A stretch of 64,000 nt of DNA from Siphonodentalium dalli (GCA_032622095.1 CP136066.1:113731319-113795318), one strand, 5' to 3'. Shown: positions 56,801-63,994, numbered from the stretch's first letter. Translations and numbers: made by a program. Notes: generated by a model from the letters alone, not told the origin.

Positions 56801-57318
56801 TATCAAAACAAAAACTTCCGCATCCATAATATGGAAATAGTGGAAGAATGAATTGACTTGTGAACTAAAACCAAGTACTGATTGTGATGATTAAAATGTT
56901 AATTTCCGTTATGTAATACGGGAACTAAGAGCCGTATGGTTCGTTCCTGAATAAATTGATATTGATATTGAATTAGCTGAGAAATTAATAAAAGTCAGGT
57001 TATGCCTTGGAAACAGTCTTTGAAAATATTCACTTAGAGTAATACAGACATACTAGTACTGAGCCTATCGTGGTCTCATCAAAATGCCATTTGTAAGCAT
57101 TCAGGCTTCTCCAAATTACATCAGTTGTTCCTAGTTTGCCTGGTGTCATGTATAAATATATCAATAGTTCTTCTATTCCAGGTTTATTGTGCACAGTGAT
57201 AGATTCAATCCATTCCTAGAAGGTTTGGGAGACCTCTCAGAGGAGATAGTTGAATTCCGACCAAATCTACTCGTTGTTAGTGGACTGCAAACGATGGACA
57301 ACTTTCCATTCGAAAAAG
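20484..57318 (+). CDS. ADPGK: ADP-dependent glucokinase, N-terminal half (4 exons; 3' end off the window)
   Basis: ADPGK phosphorylates glucose to glucose-6-phosphate using ADP and in animals sits at the ER. Exons 20484-20827, 51085-51275, 54991-55087 and 57182-57318 join in frame (phases 2, 1, 2, 1) and encode about 256 residues of a protein usually near 490. Residues 8-23 are a hydrophobic N-terminal anchor (AGAIISIFVLILAIFY). HGAAAERYVSNKTLFQELI parallels human KGAAAERFFSDKETFHDIA; MGGNAPVMAKRLA parallels human VGGNAALIGQKFA. LIYEYKTGQKYG and PRANRFIVHSD match human LILEYQAGEEWG and PHANRFIFSHD, and FRPNLLVVSGLQTM matches FQPDLVVLSGLHMM. The catalytic GxGD motif near the C-terminus is beyond the window. 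Intron 1 is about 30.3 kb, extraordinarily repeat-rich. Confidence 0.93.
20871..20930 (+). repeat. Perfect 30-bp tandem duplication
   Basis: TGTAGTTTCCAGTAATTATT plus TGGGGACACC occurs twice without a mismatch (20871-20900, 20901-20930), 43 bp into ADPGK intron 1. The identity suggests a recent event or an assembly artefact. Confidence 0.9.
21380..22098 (-). mobile_element. Inner MULE-like palindrome with CGTTTCGG ends
   Basis: The left end contains GGGTCGTTTCGGTCCGGAG and GACGTTTCGGCT; the right end contains the inverted forms AGCCGAAACG and CTGGACCGAAACGAC. It carries one MULE C-terminal exon (21476-21735, minus strand) and little else, a non-autonomous arrangement. No clean 9-bp duplication is visible. 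Confidence 0.6.
21476..21735 (-). pseudogene. MULE transposase C-terminal exon
   Basis: After an acceptor-like GTAG the minus strand reads WHRRMNSKAGQRLSFYKLAP and continues to LALEELWQQYREKNVT and a stop (21476-21478). This matches the layout of the relic at 11669-12198 (GWHHRLNRNTGG..LPIYVLLPLMHSEA). The frame is intact over about 86 codons, but no catalytic exons are present nearby. Confidence 0.62.
23081..23116. repeat. Perfect hairpin, 14-bp stem
   Basis: AAATAGACACTCTT (23081-23094) and AAGAGTGTCTATTT (23103-23116) are exact inverse complements around an 8-nt AT loop. Confidence 0.85.
23575..23779. mobile_element. Short TTAA-flanked element
   Basis: TTAA (23571-23574) CCCTTCCACG ... 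GAATTGAAGGG TTAA (23780-23783). TTAA duplication and CCCTT ends fit piggyBac-like MITEs, but only about 6 bp of the ends are truly inverted. Confidence 0.45.
24709..27253 (+). mobile_element. Helentron/pearl-like element with about 160-bp satellite core, copy P1
   Basis: It starts TAGCTCAACTTTACTTTG, followed by a GTGTACGTGTGTACG microsatellite and about 15 monomers of 155-164 bp of two alternating types (TTTACTCTTTGTATGAC and TCAAAATTCAATCC variants; shared GATGGGAACGAGT and AACATGGCCGCCAGC). It ends AAGTTGAGCTACAGTGTCATTGACACTTTCATT: the subterminal inverse of the start, a hairpin, then TTTCATT. This is the Helentron-associated layout, close to the bivalve pearl elements with about 160-bp core repeats. 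Small open frames inside are not genes. Confidence 0.72.
27285..27452. repeat. GGTATCA(C/G)TTGAC motif block
   Basis: GGTATCAGTTGACTCGAG, then GGTATCACTTGACTTT, AGTATCAGTTGG and ATATCACTTGTCCTGCACCC. The same block recurs at 31445-31550 in the same orientation with few changes, and the inverted motif is found at 20990-21024. Probably termini of one element family. Confidence 0.55.
27453..28692 (+). other. ADPGK intron 1 sequence without features
   Basis: AT-rich; no exon or bounded repeat recognised. Near 28533-28563 lies GTATTTTGGCGCGCAAACCG, whose inverse (CGGTTTGCGCTCCAAAATAC) sits at about 30691-30710 on the other side of the Helitron pair; this may be an element that the Helitrons entered. 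Confidence 0.4.
28693..29635 (+). mobile_element. Non-autonomous Helitron, H1
   Basis: It begins TCTATTATATATTTTGGAAT after an A and ends CTAG. Upstream of CTAG is a stem-loop CCCG(G)AC-gaa-GTCGGG (29609-29624), then TCACCTT, the standard Helitron 3' hairpin/CTRR layout. A TCTGTCTGTCTGTGTG microsatellite follows the 5' end. The body holds GATGAAACTTGGTATGTG-type repeats and CGCATGCGCAGAC segments. No Rep/helicase frame. H2 follows with no base between. Confidence 0.82.
29636..30377 (+). mobile_element. Non-autonomous Helitron, H2 (head-to-tail with H1)
   Basis: Starts TCTATTATATATTTTGGAAG directly after the CTAG of H1; ends with the same hairpin and CTAG (30374-30377), followed by T. Internally there are diverged monomers carrying GTGACCTTGACCTTGAAATC. 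The pair H1-H2 sits in a single A|T target. Confidence 0.82.
30378..31264 (+). other. ADPGK intron 1 sequence with a 26-bp duplication
   Basis: Mostly featureless. GGGATGGGCAGTATTGTTCA plus GAGCAT occurs twice (30989-31014, 31020-31045; period 31 bp). No coding segment recognised. Confidence 0.5.
31275..31550. mobile_element. Foldback block of GTGATACC motifs
   Basis: ACAAGTGATACC units (31275-31350) face inverted GGTATCA(C/G)TTG units (31424-31550) across an AT-rich centre. It ends GGGTATCACTTGTCCTGCAC. Same motif family as 20990-21024, 22337-22510 and 27370-27452. Confidence 0.55.
31551..32837 (+). other. ADPGK intron 1 sequence without features
   Basis: AT-rich; no reliable exon or bounded repeat seen. 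Confidence 0.4.
32838..33013. repeat. Large foldback palindrome
   Basis: Arms of about 80 bp pair almost completely: AATAACATGATTTTCAAGGG at the left against CCCTTGAAAATCATGTTATT at the right, with GGCCCGA/TCGGGCC-type segments between. The centre is near 32925. GC-rich blocks alternate with AT-rich ones. Confidence 0.85.
33017..33611. mobile_element. TIR-bounded short element
   Basis: ATTATTATCAC (33017-33027) is inverted as GTGATAATAAT (33601-33611), with AGGGC/GCCCT just inside. A GGGCCATTAATGACTTCAT segment is directly repeated at the left end (33030 and 33059). It abuts the palindrome at 32838-33013, which may be part of it. Open frames inside show no family resemblance. Confidence 0.42.
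34029..36256. mobile_element. DNA element with about 250-bp inverted arms
   Basis: The left arm (34029-34320) and right arm (35965-36256) are inverted copies: ATCCGCAAATTTATGTATTG against CAATACATTAATTTGCGGAT, GTTCAGGTTCAGA against its complement, and CTAGCTGCAGTCGCGCTGTT against AACAGCGTGACTGCAGCTGG. The interior has no transposase frame. A GGGACACAC-family terminus (35845-35918, ending CCGTCCC) lies inside near the right arm. Confidence 0.7.
36257..38204 (+). other. ADPGK intron 1 sequence with small palindrome
   Basis: A perfect 12-bp-stem hairpin, CATCAAATCTGA/TCAGATTTGATG, lies at 36789-36816. A 15-C run sits near 38160. Otherwise nothing recognised. Confidence 0.45.
38421..42514 (+). 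mobile_element. Helentron/pearl-like element with satellite core, copy P2 (inserted in P3)
   Basis: The 5' end TAGCTCAACTTTACTTTG is followed by GTCCGTCGTCCGTGTGTGCG microsatellite, then about 24 monomers near 162 bp. The 3' end matches P1 over roughly the last 130 bp (from TTTTACTTTTCTCTTCATGT to CACTTTCATT). It is flanked by T on both sides (38420, 42515), consistent with the T|T target of Helentrons. It contains the higher-order repeat at 38871-41786. Confidence 0.72.
38871..41786 (+). repeat. Higher-order satellite repeat, 2 x 1458 bp
   Basis: Diagnostic variants recur at exactly 1458 bp: TCAGATCGTC (38871, 40329), TTAGTCTGAT before AATCATG (39031, 40489), ACATGGCCGT (39601, 41059), TTTATCACGG (39971, 41429). 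1458 equals 9 x 162, so the block is a nine-monomer unit duplicated once without net indel. The match stops at 41786, where the third unit diverges. Confidence 0.88.
43805..44699 (+). other. ADPGK intron 1 sequence with a 20-G run
   Basis: No gene recognised. An uninterrupted run of 20 G lies at 44328-44347, a potential G-quadruplex or replication/sequencing trouble spot. Confidence 0.5.
44746..45110 (+). repeat. AGCTCACCTGAG-family repeat, copy 1
   Basis: Starts TAGCTCACCTGAGACGAAG, then CGTCCGTCCGTC and monomers with CATATTTGGTGTGGATGTTC and CAGATTTGTTCAAATG. A common bivalve repeat type; probably another Helentron-associated family. No 3' end visible. Confidence 0.55.
45619..45671. repeat. 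Hairpin with about 18-bp stem
   Basis: ATTCTCTTATATATGCGAG pairs with CCTCCCATATATAAGAGAAT around a TCTCCCATAGGGAG centre that is itself palindromic. Confidence 0.8.
45816..46360 (+). repeat. AGCTCACCTGAG-family repeat, copy 2
   Basis: Same start (TAGCTCACCTGAGAC), a CCGTCCATCC microsatellite and two diverged monomers (CATATTTGGTGTGGATGTTC; GTGCATATTTGGTTTGAAG). It lies about 1.07 kb from copy 1, in the same orientation. Confidence 0.55.
47728..48173 (+). other. ADPGK intron 1 sequence without features
   Basis: AT-rich; nothing recognised. Confidence 0.4.
48174..48955 (-). mobile_element. Non-autonomous Helitron, H3
   Basis: On the minus strand it begins TCTATTATATATTTTGGAAG (48955 down) and ends with hairpin CCCG(G)AC-gaa-GTCGGG then TCACCTTCTAG at 48174, followed by T. 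It shares both ends with H1 and H2. Its 5' end directly abuts the CTAG of H4. Confidence 0.82.
48956..50213 (-). mobile_element. Non-autonomous Helitron with 122-bp tandem array, H4
   Basis: On the minus strand it begins TCTCATATATATTTTGAAG after an A (50214) and ends hairpin CCCG(G)AC-aac-GTCGGG, then CTCATCGGCTAG at 48956. The core is nine copies of a 122-bp unit with GTTTCCGAGATCTCGTCTGC and GCATGCGCGAAG (49041, 49163, 49285, 49407, 49529 and on to about 50034). Because 122 is not a multiple of three, the array is open in several frames on both strands; these are not genes. Confidence 0.82.
50214..50654 (+). other. ADPGK intron 1 sequence without features
   Basis: Nothing recognised apart from AGTTATGGTACTTGTTTC-type text similar to the GCATAACTC repeat families. 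Confidence 0.35.
50655..51009. mobile_element. MITE built of GTTTAAAC palindromes, next to ADPGK exon 2
   Basis: Ends GGCAGCATAGAACTGCCAC and GTGGCGGTTCTATGCTGCC are inverted copies. The body is an array of AACTTGTTTAAACAAGTT units: six exact TTGTTTAAACAA palindromes and several variants in about 250 bp. The element ends 75 bp before the exon 2 acceptor. Confidence 0.75.
51085..51275 (+). CDS. ADPGK: ADPGK exon 2
   Basis: 191 nt between acceptor TTCCAG and donor GTGAGT. It completes Glu115 and encodes RYVSNKTLFQELIKTAQQ, VEITMGGNAPVMAKRLAMEG, and DVLLATKISSNLRKNLPKNL. The GGNA segment (residues 142-145) lies in the sugar-binding region of the ribokinase-like fold. Human counterpart: HYVGGNAALIGQKFA. 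Confidence 0.93.
51477..53420 (+). repeat. Diverged tandem-repeat element in ADPGK intron 2
   Basis: It opens with the palindromic TGTGTACCCATACCATGGTACACA motif (about 51477-51500) and a CCGTCCGTCC microsatellite. Diverged monomers with ACACACTCCTCACCTGTATAG and TTTTTGGTATCGAT follow. Later monomers (to about 53400) are heavily decayed. Same general architecture as the other Helentron-like families; no clear 3' terminus. Confidence 0.5.
53729..54727. mobile_element. piggyBac-like MITE in ADPGK intron 2
   Basis: TTAA (53725-53728), then CCCTTTGAACCCTGGCTCC; at the right GGTTCAAAGGG, then TTAA (54728-54731). The 11-bp ends CCCTTTGAACC are perfectly inverted and the target duplication is exact. 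The 999-bp interior has GGCCGGAATTCCGGCC-type palindromes and no transposase. Confidence 0.8.
54991..55087 (+). CDS. ADPGK: ADPGK exon 3
   Basis: 97 nt, acceptor TTTCAG and donor GTATCG. It encodes TVGKMIDQDDDHLIYEYKTG, then QKYGPFVSPRAN plus two bases of Arg, equivalent to human EVDEFHLILEYQAGEEWGQL. It continues the phase from exon 2 exactly. Confidence 0.92.
55088..57181 (+). other. ADPGK: ADPGK intron 3
   Basis: 2094 bp. The only recognised content is the LINE ORF1 relic and its 3' tail (56455-56970). Confidence 0.7.
56455..56797 (+). pseudogene. LINE ORF1-like protein relic (RRM plus C-terminal domain)
   Basis: Reads NNIVALNIPDKQTEEEDMM and on to HRPVHIKLTEQRYRDIMIKE (to about 56676). 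After a one-base frameshift it reads ETKIDGHDKVYFNRECSRKE and ends YKLRIELRKQR before TAA (56795-56797). The pattern N-N-I-V-x-x-x-x-P, then R-P-V-x-x-K-L, then V-Y-x-N-x-x-x-S-x-x-E resembles L1-type ORF1 proteins. A TTGATATTGATATTG tail near 56950-56970 may be the element's 3' end. Confidence 0.5.
57182..57318 (+). CDS. ADPGK: ADPGK exon 4
   Basis: 137 nt, acceptor TTCCAG and donor GTAAAT. It completes Arg and encodes FIVHSDRFNPFLEGLGDLSE, then EIVEFRPNLLVVSGLQTMDN. Human: EEFQPDLVVLSGLHMMEGQ. It ends with one base of a split codon. Later ADPGK exons are not found before 64000. Confidence 0.93.
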
Positions 57319-57347
57319 GTAAATACTAATACTTTATAACTATCATC

Positions 57348-57801
57348 CAAGGCATGAAATAGTGTATCTGTAATTTACAGAATGAGGTCCCCAGAGGGTG
57401 AATTTAGTGATACATATGCATGCAGGCTATCATCACTAAATTCATCATCTGCAAACCTCATTCTGCTCAGGCTTCATCTTTGGAGAAGAATCTATATAGC
57501 TCAAAATAACATTGTTTTTTTGTTACTTTTTCCATTCTGTTCAGTTTCTATATCCCCAGATTTGCAGAAGATAAAACGCATCTATAGTCAAGTTAACTAT
57601 TAAATGAGTGAACGTCACCAACTTCAACTAGGAACTTCATTCTGATCCTGGCGGGGTTCCCATAGTATTTGAGGCCTCAGCAGAATGAGGTTTCCAGAGG
57701 CCATGTTTGATGATGCTAACCTGTTGTGCTGGATAGAATCACTAAAATCGACCTCTGGGGACCTCATTCTGCAAATGACAGACACACTATTTCAAGGCTT
57801 G
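57348..57801. mobile_element. hAT-like MITE in ADPGK intron 4
   Basis: CTATCATC flanks both sides exactly (57340-57347, 57802-57809), an 8-bp target duplication. The ends CAAGGCATGAAATAGTGT and ACACTATTTCAAGGCTTG are inverted, with CAGAATGAGGTCCCCAGAGG and its inverse just inside. CAAGG-type ends plus an 8-bp duplication fit hAT. It begins 29 bp after the exon 4 donor. Confidence 0.78.
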
Positions 57802-57809
57802 CTATCATC

Positions 57810-59715
57810 TTTAACAATTTAACTTTAATATGCATTGTCCATTTCGAGGAACCATGGTTGTATGTTGGAACCTTGATTTCACATCACTTATATATTCATG
57901 ATATAAAAAAAATGTGTTCGTTGGTATTTGTTGGAACAAATCAACTTTATTGTCTTTAGCTTTCCACAGGAACAATTTCCCATATGATATCATCATTATC
58001 ATCAGCCTGCAGTACAAGTCTCGTGACTTTATGTCCCGGTCTCGTGACTTTATGTCCTGGTTTCGTGACTTTATGTCCCGGTAACAATTACAGAGAGTAG
58101 GTGGTGTATAATACAAACAAAAGATTGTCAGATAATCATAGTTCTAATTCCTCGACTTGATATTTCTTGCTAGAAGAACTAGTCCAAGTAGGTTTTGAAC
58201 TGACTCCAGTCTTCTGCCTCATGAAGTCAGACAGAGAGTTCCAATCGTTAATGTGATGTCAAACACTCAGCTGGGTTGCACAGTGAATAAACTTGCTCAA
58301 AGCCGGTATTTTAATTAAATTTGTATCAAAATTGCCAGCACAAAATGTCATTCTTAAAATTATCAACTCCATAACATGACAATGTAAAATTAGAACCTAC
58401 AGACTCAGTTTCTTCAGTAATTTTTTTTTTAGATGTAACTATTTTTTAGGGCTGCCATTGCCAAGAACGAGGGATCTTAAACACCAATGTTTTCTTCAAG
58501 GAAACCGATACTCTTGTCTTATTGCATAAAAGCTCATTTATCTTCCTAGACTTTTCAATGGCCTCATCTAATCTCAAATCATCCACTTTCTCAGAATTTG
58601 TTCAGATCCACATGATATTAATGAAGCTTGTAACATTCTCCGTCAATCTGTCATTCATCGAGGGTACTCAATAGAGATGGGCGGTACTCAGTATTTACCG
58701 TGCGGTATCGGTATCAGCGTAATACCGATTTACCGTACCGAATCAAAACTAAAAATACCGTATTTTCGGTAATGAAATTATTCATGTGTTGCCAACGTAT
58801 GTGCGTCACCTTGTCACCGCGGCCGTGACATGCATGAATTGTATGACCGGTCAACCGTAAGCAACGAGAATCGGATAATTATGATAACTCGGTGTAACAA
58901 GTCGGTACTACATGTATTAGTCTATAATTGCAACATTGTTACATCAAGGGCACAGCCGCCCGACGGCATCTTTGATCTTTACGACATATTAATGACAATG
59001 TAACTAACATCATGACGTATGACTACTCATAGCTGGAGCATTATGTGTCAATTTCGGTATCCGTCCAAATGGAAAATGCGTGGGCAACTCGGTATCTGTG
59101 TCCCAAGTTGGATCGAAGCATGTGGAATCGAAGCACGTGTTATGGGGGTCCCCGTGCATAACAAATTGAAAACCCCAAAGGTTACTTTATAATTAGACGT
59201 TGATGCAATAGCGATTGATATACGCATTGCAGATTTTTTATACAACCTGATCTTGTCAATTGCAAATAGCACATCTTCTTGGAAAGTTGTGCACAAAAAT
59301 GTCGGTATAAATATGTTTATATCCTACTATAAATTACTTTATTAAACATATATACTTACCGGTTTATTATACATATGTGCCTATATCTGACAAAAAAAGA
59401 TCACGTGATAACTTTAAATTAACACTTGGGCACTATGTGCAACCGGTAGCTTGCCTGCTACAAATAAGAGGGACTCTTAAATTGTATACATGAATGGTAT
59501 ATCACGCTGCAAGGAGGAGAATATGAACCACCCGTGGGTTTGGGCATCTGCAGTTCGGAAATTGTCATGGCCGGTTTGCCTATTTTCATGACATCGCGCG
59601 AACGTTCATAAATTTGTGAATTGTGATCACTGATTACTACTCACAATTCTATTCACTCATGGAAATGTTACGAAAATCAAATTGACACGAAAAAATATTG
59701 TAGTCATGCTCTTAT
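57810..59715 (+). other. ADPGK intron 4 sequence
   Basis: No further ADPGK exon seen. At about 58674 a GAGATGGGCGGTACTCAG segment followed by CGGTAT/ATACCG text resembles one end of a hAT-type element; the other end was not found. Confidence 0.4.
58018..58080 (+). repeat. 21-bp unit, three copies
   Basis: GTCTCGTGACTTTATGTCCC(G) repeated three times with two to three substitutions. Confidence 0.85.
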
Positions 59716-60327
59716 TATACCCCCACTTTCGAAGAAAATGGGGGGTATACTGGATTGACTGCGTCCGTCCGTCCGTCACGTTTTCTCCTTCCGTTTGTCC
59801 GTCCGTCCGTCCGACCTCATAACTCGAACAACTATGAACCGATTTCAATAATTTTTTGTATGCAATCTTCTTAGGACGGTCTCTCCGCATGATGCTAATT
59901 GCGGGTCGGTCCGACTTTTTTTTTTCAAGTTACGCCTCTTTTTCGACTTATTTTGACTTAGAAAATTCTGTCCGACTTAATAACTTTAACAAATATGAAC
60001 CGATTTCAATAATTTTTGGTATACATGCTTCTCACAATACCCTCTCAACATGGTGCGGCTAGGGATTGGCTCAGACTGTTTTTCGTAATATTACACCTCA
60101 TTTTCGACTTATTTTGACTTAGAAAATTCTGTCTGACTTAATAACTTTAACAAATATGAACCGATTTGAATAATTTTTTCTGTACAAGCTTCTTGTGACA
60201 CCATGTCGATATTATTAGTCCGAATTTTTCTTTAAAGTTAAAAATCTTTTTGGTTGAGTTTACGGATAATGCGGGTTGAATTTGCCACGGTGGGGGTATG
60301 CTAGCACTCGAGTGCACACCTCTTGTT
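59716..60327 (+). mobile_element. Helentron-like repeat with ATACCCCCAC ends
   Basis: It starts ATACCCCCACTTTCGAAG, then a CGTCCGTCCGTC microsatellite and three monomers with GAACCGATTTCAATAATTTT (about 59838, 59998, 60158; period 160 bp). It ends GTGGGGGTATGCTA, the perfect palindrome GCACTCGAGTGC (60304-60315), then ACACCTCTTGTT. Subterminal inverted repeats plus a 3' hairpin and CTCTTGTT match the element at 86-1041. Confidence 0.7.
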
Positions 60328-61634
60328 CTTTTCAAATCAGTGCGACGACATGCATGTAAATCATCAAAGAGATGTGTGAATATTACTTAATTGCGTAGGT
60401 CATTTTGTTGCCTAATTTAGGTATTGTCACGTATGTAGTAAATCCGTGGACCGTGGTCATATATACATGTATATTAGACAGGTACATAGCAAATGGAATT
60501 TAAACTTTTTTCGGGTCAAACTTTCTACTATGTGTTTATGTTATATATGATATCTAAAATAAATTGCAAAAGGGGGCCACCTTAAAAAGGGTCCATAACT
60601 CGCACTAGGGGCTGACACTTTTAAAAGTCAAGTTGTCATAAAACTGTTACGCCATACGCTATTTAGTAGAAGGGAGATTACTCCAGACGTAACGTAACGT
60701 AACGAAGTCAAAATGAAAGTTGCTGTTTACAGCTAATTTGAAACGCACTATGCGGTTACATACCTTCAAAGTGGACACTACGCATTATTAATATGGCCAA
60801 TTCCAAGCCATGGTATGTTCTACGTTCATCATTAGATGAAGATCCCCCGAATCATATGATATATGACACTGTTTACAAATCACTGTTTACGCACTACCGA
60901 TGTCCGATTCCGAGAATTCTGAATTTGCTTTTGAATCGGCGATAGACTGACCACAGACCACACAAGCATGCTTAATATGCAATGTTTGCGAATAAATAGT
61001 CATTCATTAACAACTATTAAAACAAAACAAGTGACTATTTTAATCATAACGACCTAGTTGGGGAGTTAGTTTACGATTTCAAGCATGCAAACAAAAAAAT
61101 TTCTATCGAATCTGGTAACGACGTTACGCGCAAATTTCCTAGAAAAATACGGAACGCCAGTTCGTTCTACACTGCATTACCTTACCATGTGTATACAAGA
61201 TACAAGCCGACTCATTAATGCGTATGATATAGAGCATATGCGACTCCATAATGATTGTTTCGGTCATACATATTAAAGTGATATGTTATATTCAATATCG
61301 TATTATCGTTTCATAAATGATGACCCGTCACACGTTATTGTGGTGTGTTACTGATTTGGTTGTTCCACAATTTCACACCTGTTATGTGTGTTTCTTTGCC
61401 GTTTTATTCCACTGCAAAGTGGATATTCTGTTGTTTCTTTTCTTGTTTATTTGTATTTTTAGAAGTTGGAATCTGTCGAAGTTATGGGTTATGCTTGACC
61501 AAGTTTGTGGTGATGTTATTACTTAGTTGTTTTTTTTTTTTGGTTGCTTTGTTCCATTTGGTGACGAAGTGGTATAGTTGTTTTTTGTTTTGTTTGTTAA
61601 TTTTGTTTTGTTTCTGTTTCTGTTTCATTGTTTT
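60328..61634 (+). other. Sequence without recognised gene
   Basis: ADPGK intron 4 or beyond. Open frames between 61085 and 61700 show no family resemblance and are T-rich or repeat-like. Confidence 0.4.
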
Positions 61635-62070
61635 GTCTCCCGAACAATTAATTTTCGGGGGGACTATAGAAATGGGCTCCGTTCGTCCGCCCGTTTAGCC
61701 GTCCGTCACACTTTTGAGTACCTTCATGGTGTAATCAACCCCTCCTACAGTTTTCATCCTAGAGATTTGAAACTTCTGAATATTGTTAGCCACATAATGG
61801 AGATATACAAAATGTATATAAATGGCTGAATTTTTTTTAACCCTTTTAGACTTAGAAAATTTCACTATTTTTTATAATTTTCTGTATGAGGGTACCTTCG
61901 TGGTGTAATCAACTCCTCCAACAGTTTTGATCATAGATGTTTGAATCTTCAGAATATTGTTACCCACACACTGGAGATGTGTAACATGTATATAGATGAC
62001 GGAAAATATTTTTTTACGGAGTTATTAACCCTTTTCGACTAAGAAAATTTCAACATTTTTTTTTAATTTC
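61635..62070 (+). repeat. CCCGAACAATTAATTTTCGGGG-family repeat
   Basis: A palindromic start (CCCGAACAATTAATTTTCGG), CCGTTCGTCCGCCCG microsatellite, and two monomers of about 180 bp with GGTGTAATCAACCCCTCC / GGTGTAATCAACTCCTCC. Same general class as the other tandem families; the 3' end is not defined. Confidence 0.55.
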
Positions 62071-62364
62071 TTTAACAAAGCGGCATCGACAAGCCACGTT
62101 TTCGGAGGACACTGTGGTCTGCTGACCTTTTATTTTATGTTGTTTTGTTTCATTTTGTCATTTGGAATCATGAGTTCATTGGATTTGTGAGTTTTGGATT
62201 GCAGCCACGTTTTAGTTCTGAAGTTGCTTTCGTGTTCGCTTTCATACTCTACTTTGTTATTCAATTTCCTTCTGGTTCTTTGTTTCACAGTTGTCGATTT
62301 CCTCTAAACTTATATACTGATCATTTGCTGGAGCGTCTCACTCAGTTTTGGTTCCTTGTTTCAG

Positions 62365-63994
62365 TGCTGCCAAGCAGCCTTTCCTTGCCACTGGTGATGA
62401 CAACAAAAGACGATGCATACTGTGCGATGAAGTGTTATCCATTAACACAGACACAGAACCTGTCAGCGATGAGTTACGTGTTTCTTTCGAAGATTTATCC
62501 CAAAGATGGTCCATACTGCACGAAAGCATCTGTAGTGAGCCTCCATATAAAGCTTTCCGTATTTGTGATAAGAGAATTGAGAACAATGATGGTCAAACTA
62601 TATATGCCCACAACTCGTGCAAGATAACAATCAGAAATCGTATACGAAGAAAAGAAGCTCAGAATTCCAAATTTCTATCAAGTGTTGGAACAACCATTGA
62701 TGAAGCGGTAATGCCCCTGGTAGAAACACCAACCAAACTAGCAAGATCAGAGACAAAAACTAAAACGGTGTGCTTTGTATGTAATGAAACTTCCAGCGTC
62801 GACAAACAGCCATACAATAATGGAGGGCTTGGTCGTTGTTCGGAGTCACGATCTGCAGCGAGGCTAACTGACCAAATGAGATCAAAATTACTACAGGTGG
62901 ACGACAAGTTCCATGGGGCCGCAAAGAGTTTAGATGTGCTTTTGAGTCGAGTTTCTTATGATATTTTTGCTGCTGATGTTTATTACCACAAACTGTGTTA
63001 CAATAAATTTGTTTACCAATATACTCCTGCTGTTGGAGATGATGATAAAGTTGTTATCAACAATGTTATCAGTGATTTTCTGGATATGTTGGAGACACGC
63101 GTGATCAGAGACAAAGACGCTTTCTTCTTAGTGGAATTGGTTAAGGATGCTAGTGATATGTGCGAGGAACGCGGGTTGACCGAGGTGCCCTATCAGTTAC
63201 GATATTCATCCAAATTAAAAGCGACGATTGTGGACAGATTCTGGACTCTAATTGTTTTTTTGGTTGTTGGACGTAATAATGTCGTATATCCACAAGACGT
63301 CAACCCACTTATGTATTCGATTTCAATTCTACAGGGTCGTGGTATGCGTGATGATGATCTTGTGATGTCTTTCGCCAAGTTAGTCAGAAGAAAAGCAGCT
63401 GACAGAAAGGGAACGGAATCGTGGCCGCCAACGCCAGAAGAATCCATTGATTCTTTAGAAAACAGCAAACCTTTAAGTTGCATTTATAATGCAATATCGT
63501 GGTCCGTGAATCCTCAAAGGAAGAAGAATGTTTTCGGTTTCGCAGAAGCCCCGAGTGATTCACAAGCAGAAAGGATATCATCAATTGCTAACAGTTGGGA
63601 GATGATGATAAATAACGACAGGCCGCCTTTGAACACAGCATTGAGCTTGACTTTACACAGAATATCTGGGAGTAAAGAATCTACGATGCTTTTACACCAC
63701 AGTGGTATGGGTATTTCGTACACCGATGTGCGATTTCTGAACAATACTTGGGGGAGGAGTGTGGATGGCAGTACGTCACTTGTACCTCCAGGTTTCATAA
63801 AGCGTGAGAGCGCACATGTTACTTTTGACAATTCCGATGGCCATCAGCAGACATTGACCGGGACGCACACAACGCATCACACAACGGGAACAATTTTCCA
63901 GCTGATAACACCGACCAATATCAACGCAACAACCAAAACGTGGACGCCTAAGAGACTAGGGCCAGAATTACAAACGTCTTACAAAATTCCATGA
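62365..63994 (+). CDS. Uncharacterised protein with two CxxC...HxxC modules and a DNxD / T-TH motif (TE-related family)
   Basis: A 1.63-kb open frame running from a likely splice acceptor (CCTTGTTTCAG, 62354-62364) to TGA at 63992. No Met opens the frame upstream (a stop lies at 62318-62320), so it is read as a last or large internal exon. Counting from the TTG at 62348: C23-C26...H88-C91 and C142-C145...H214-C217 look like two zinc-binding modules. A helical middle follows, then FDNSDGHQQTLTGTHTTHHT near residues 493-512. From memory, DNxD followed by TxTGxGTTHxT typifies a large, multi-copy, uncharacterised protein family in cnidarian, molluscan and other invertebrate genomes, probably mobile-element-derived. 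The C-terminus may be cut by a frameshift, as family members usually continue. Function unknown. Confidence 0.6.

Noticed and set aside
61085-61829. Several plus-strand frames of 60-117 residues rich in Phe, Val and Leu, looking like membrane proteins
   Set aside because: Low-complexity T-rich DNA gives hydrophobic peptides automatically; they overlap one another and a repeat start.
57319-62364. Further ADPGK exons before the right edge
   Set aside because: I looked for the segment after the exon 4 homologue (PVHLELA-type and NEQEL-type motifs) on the plus strand and found none; they must lie beyond the window or be too diverged to see by eye.
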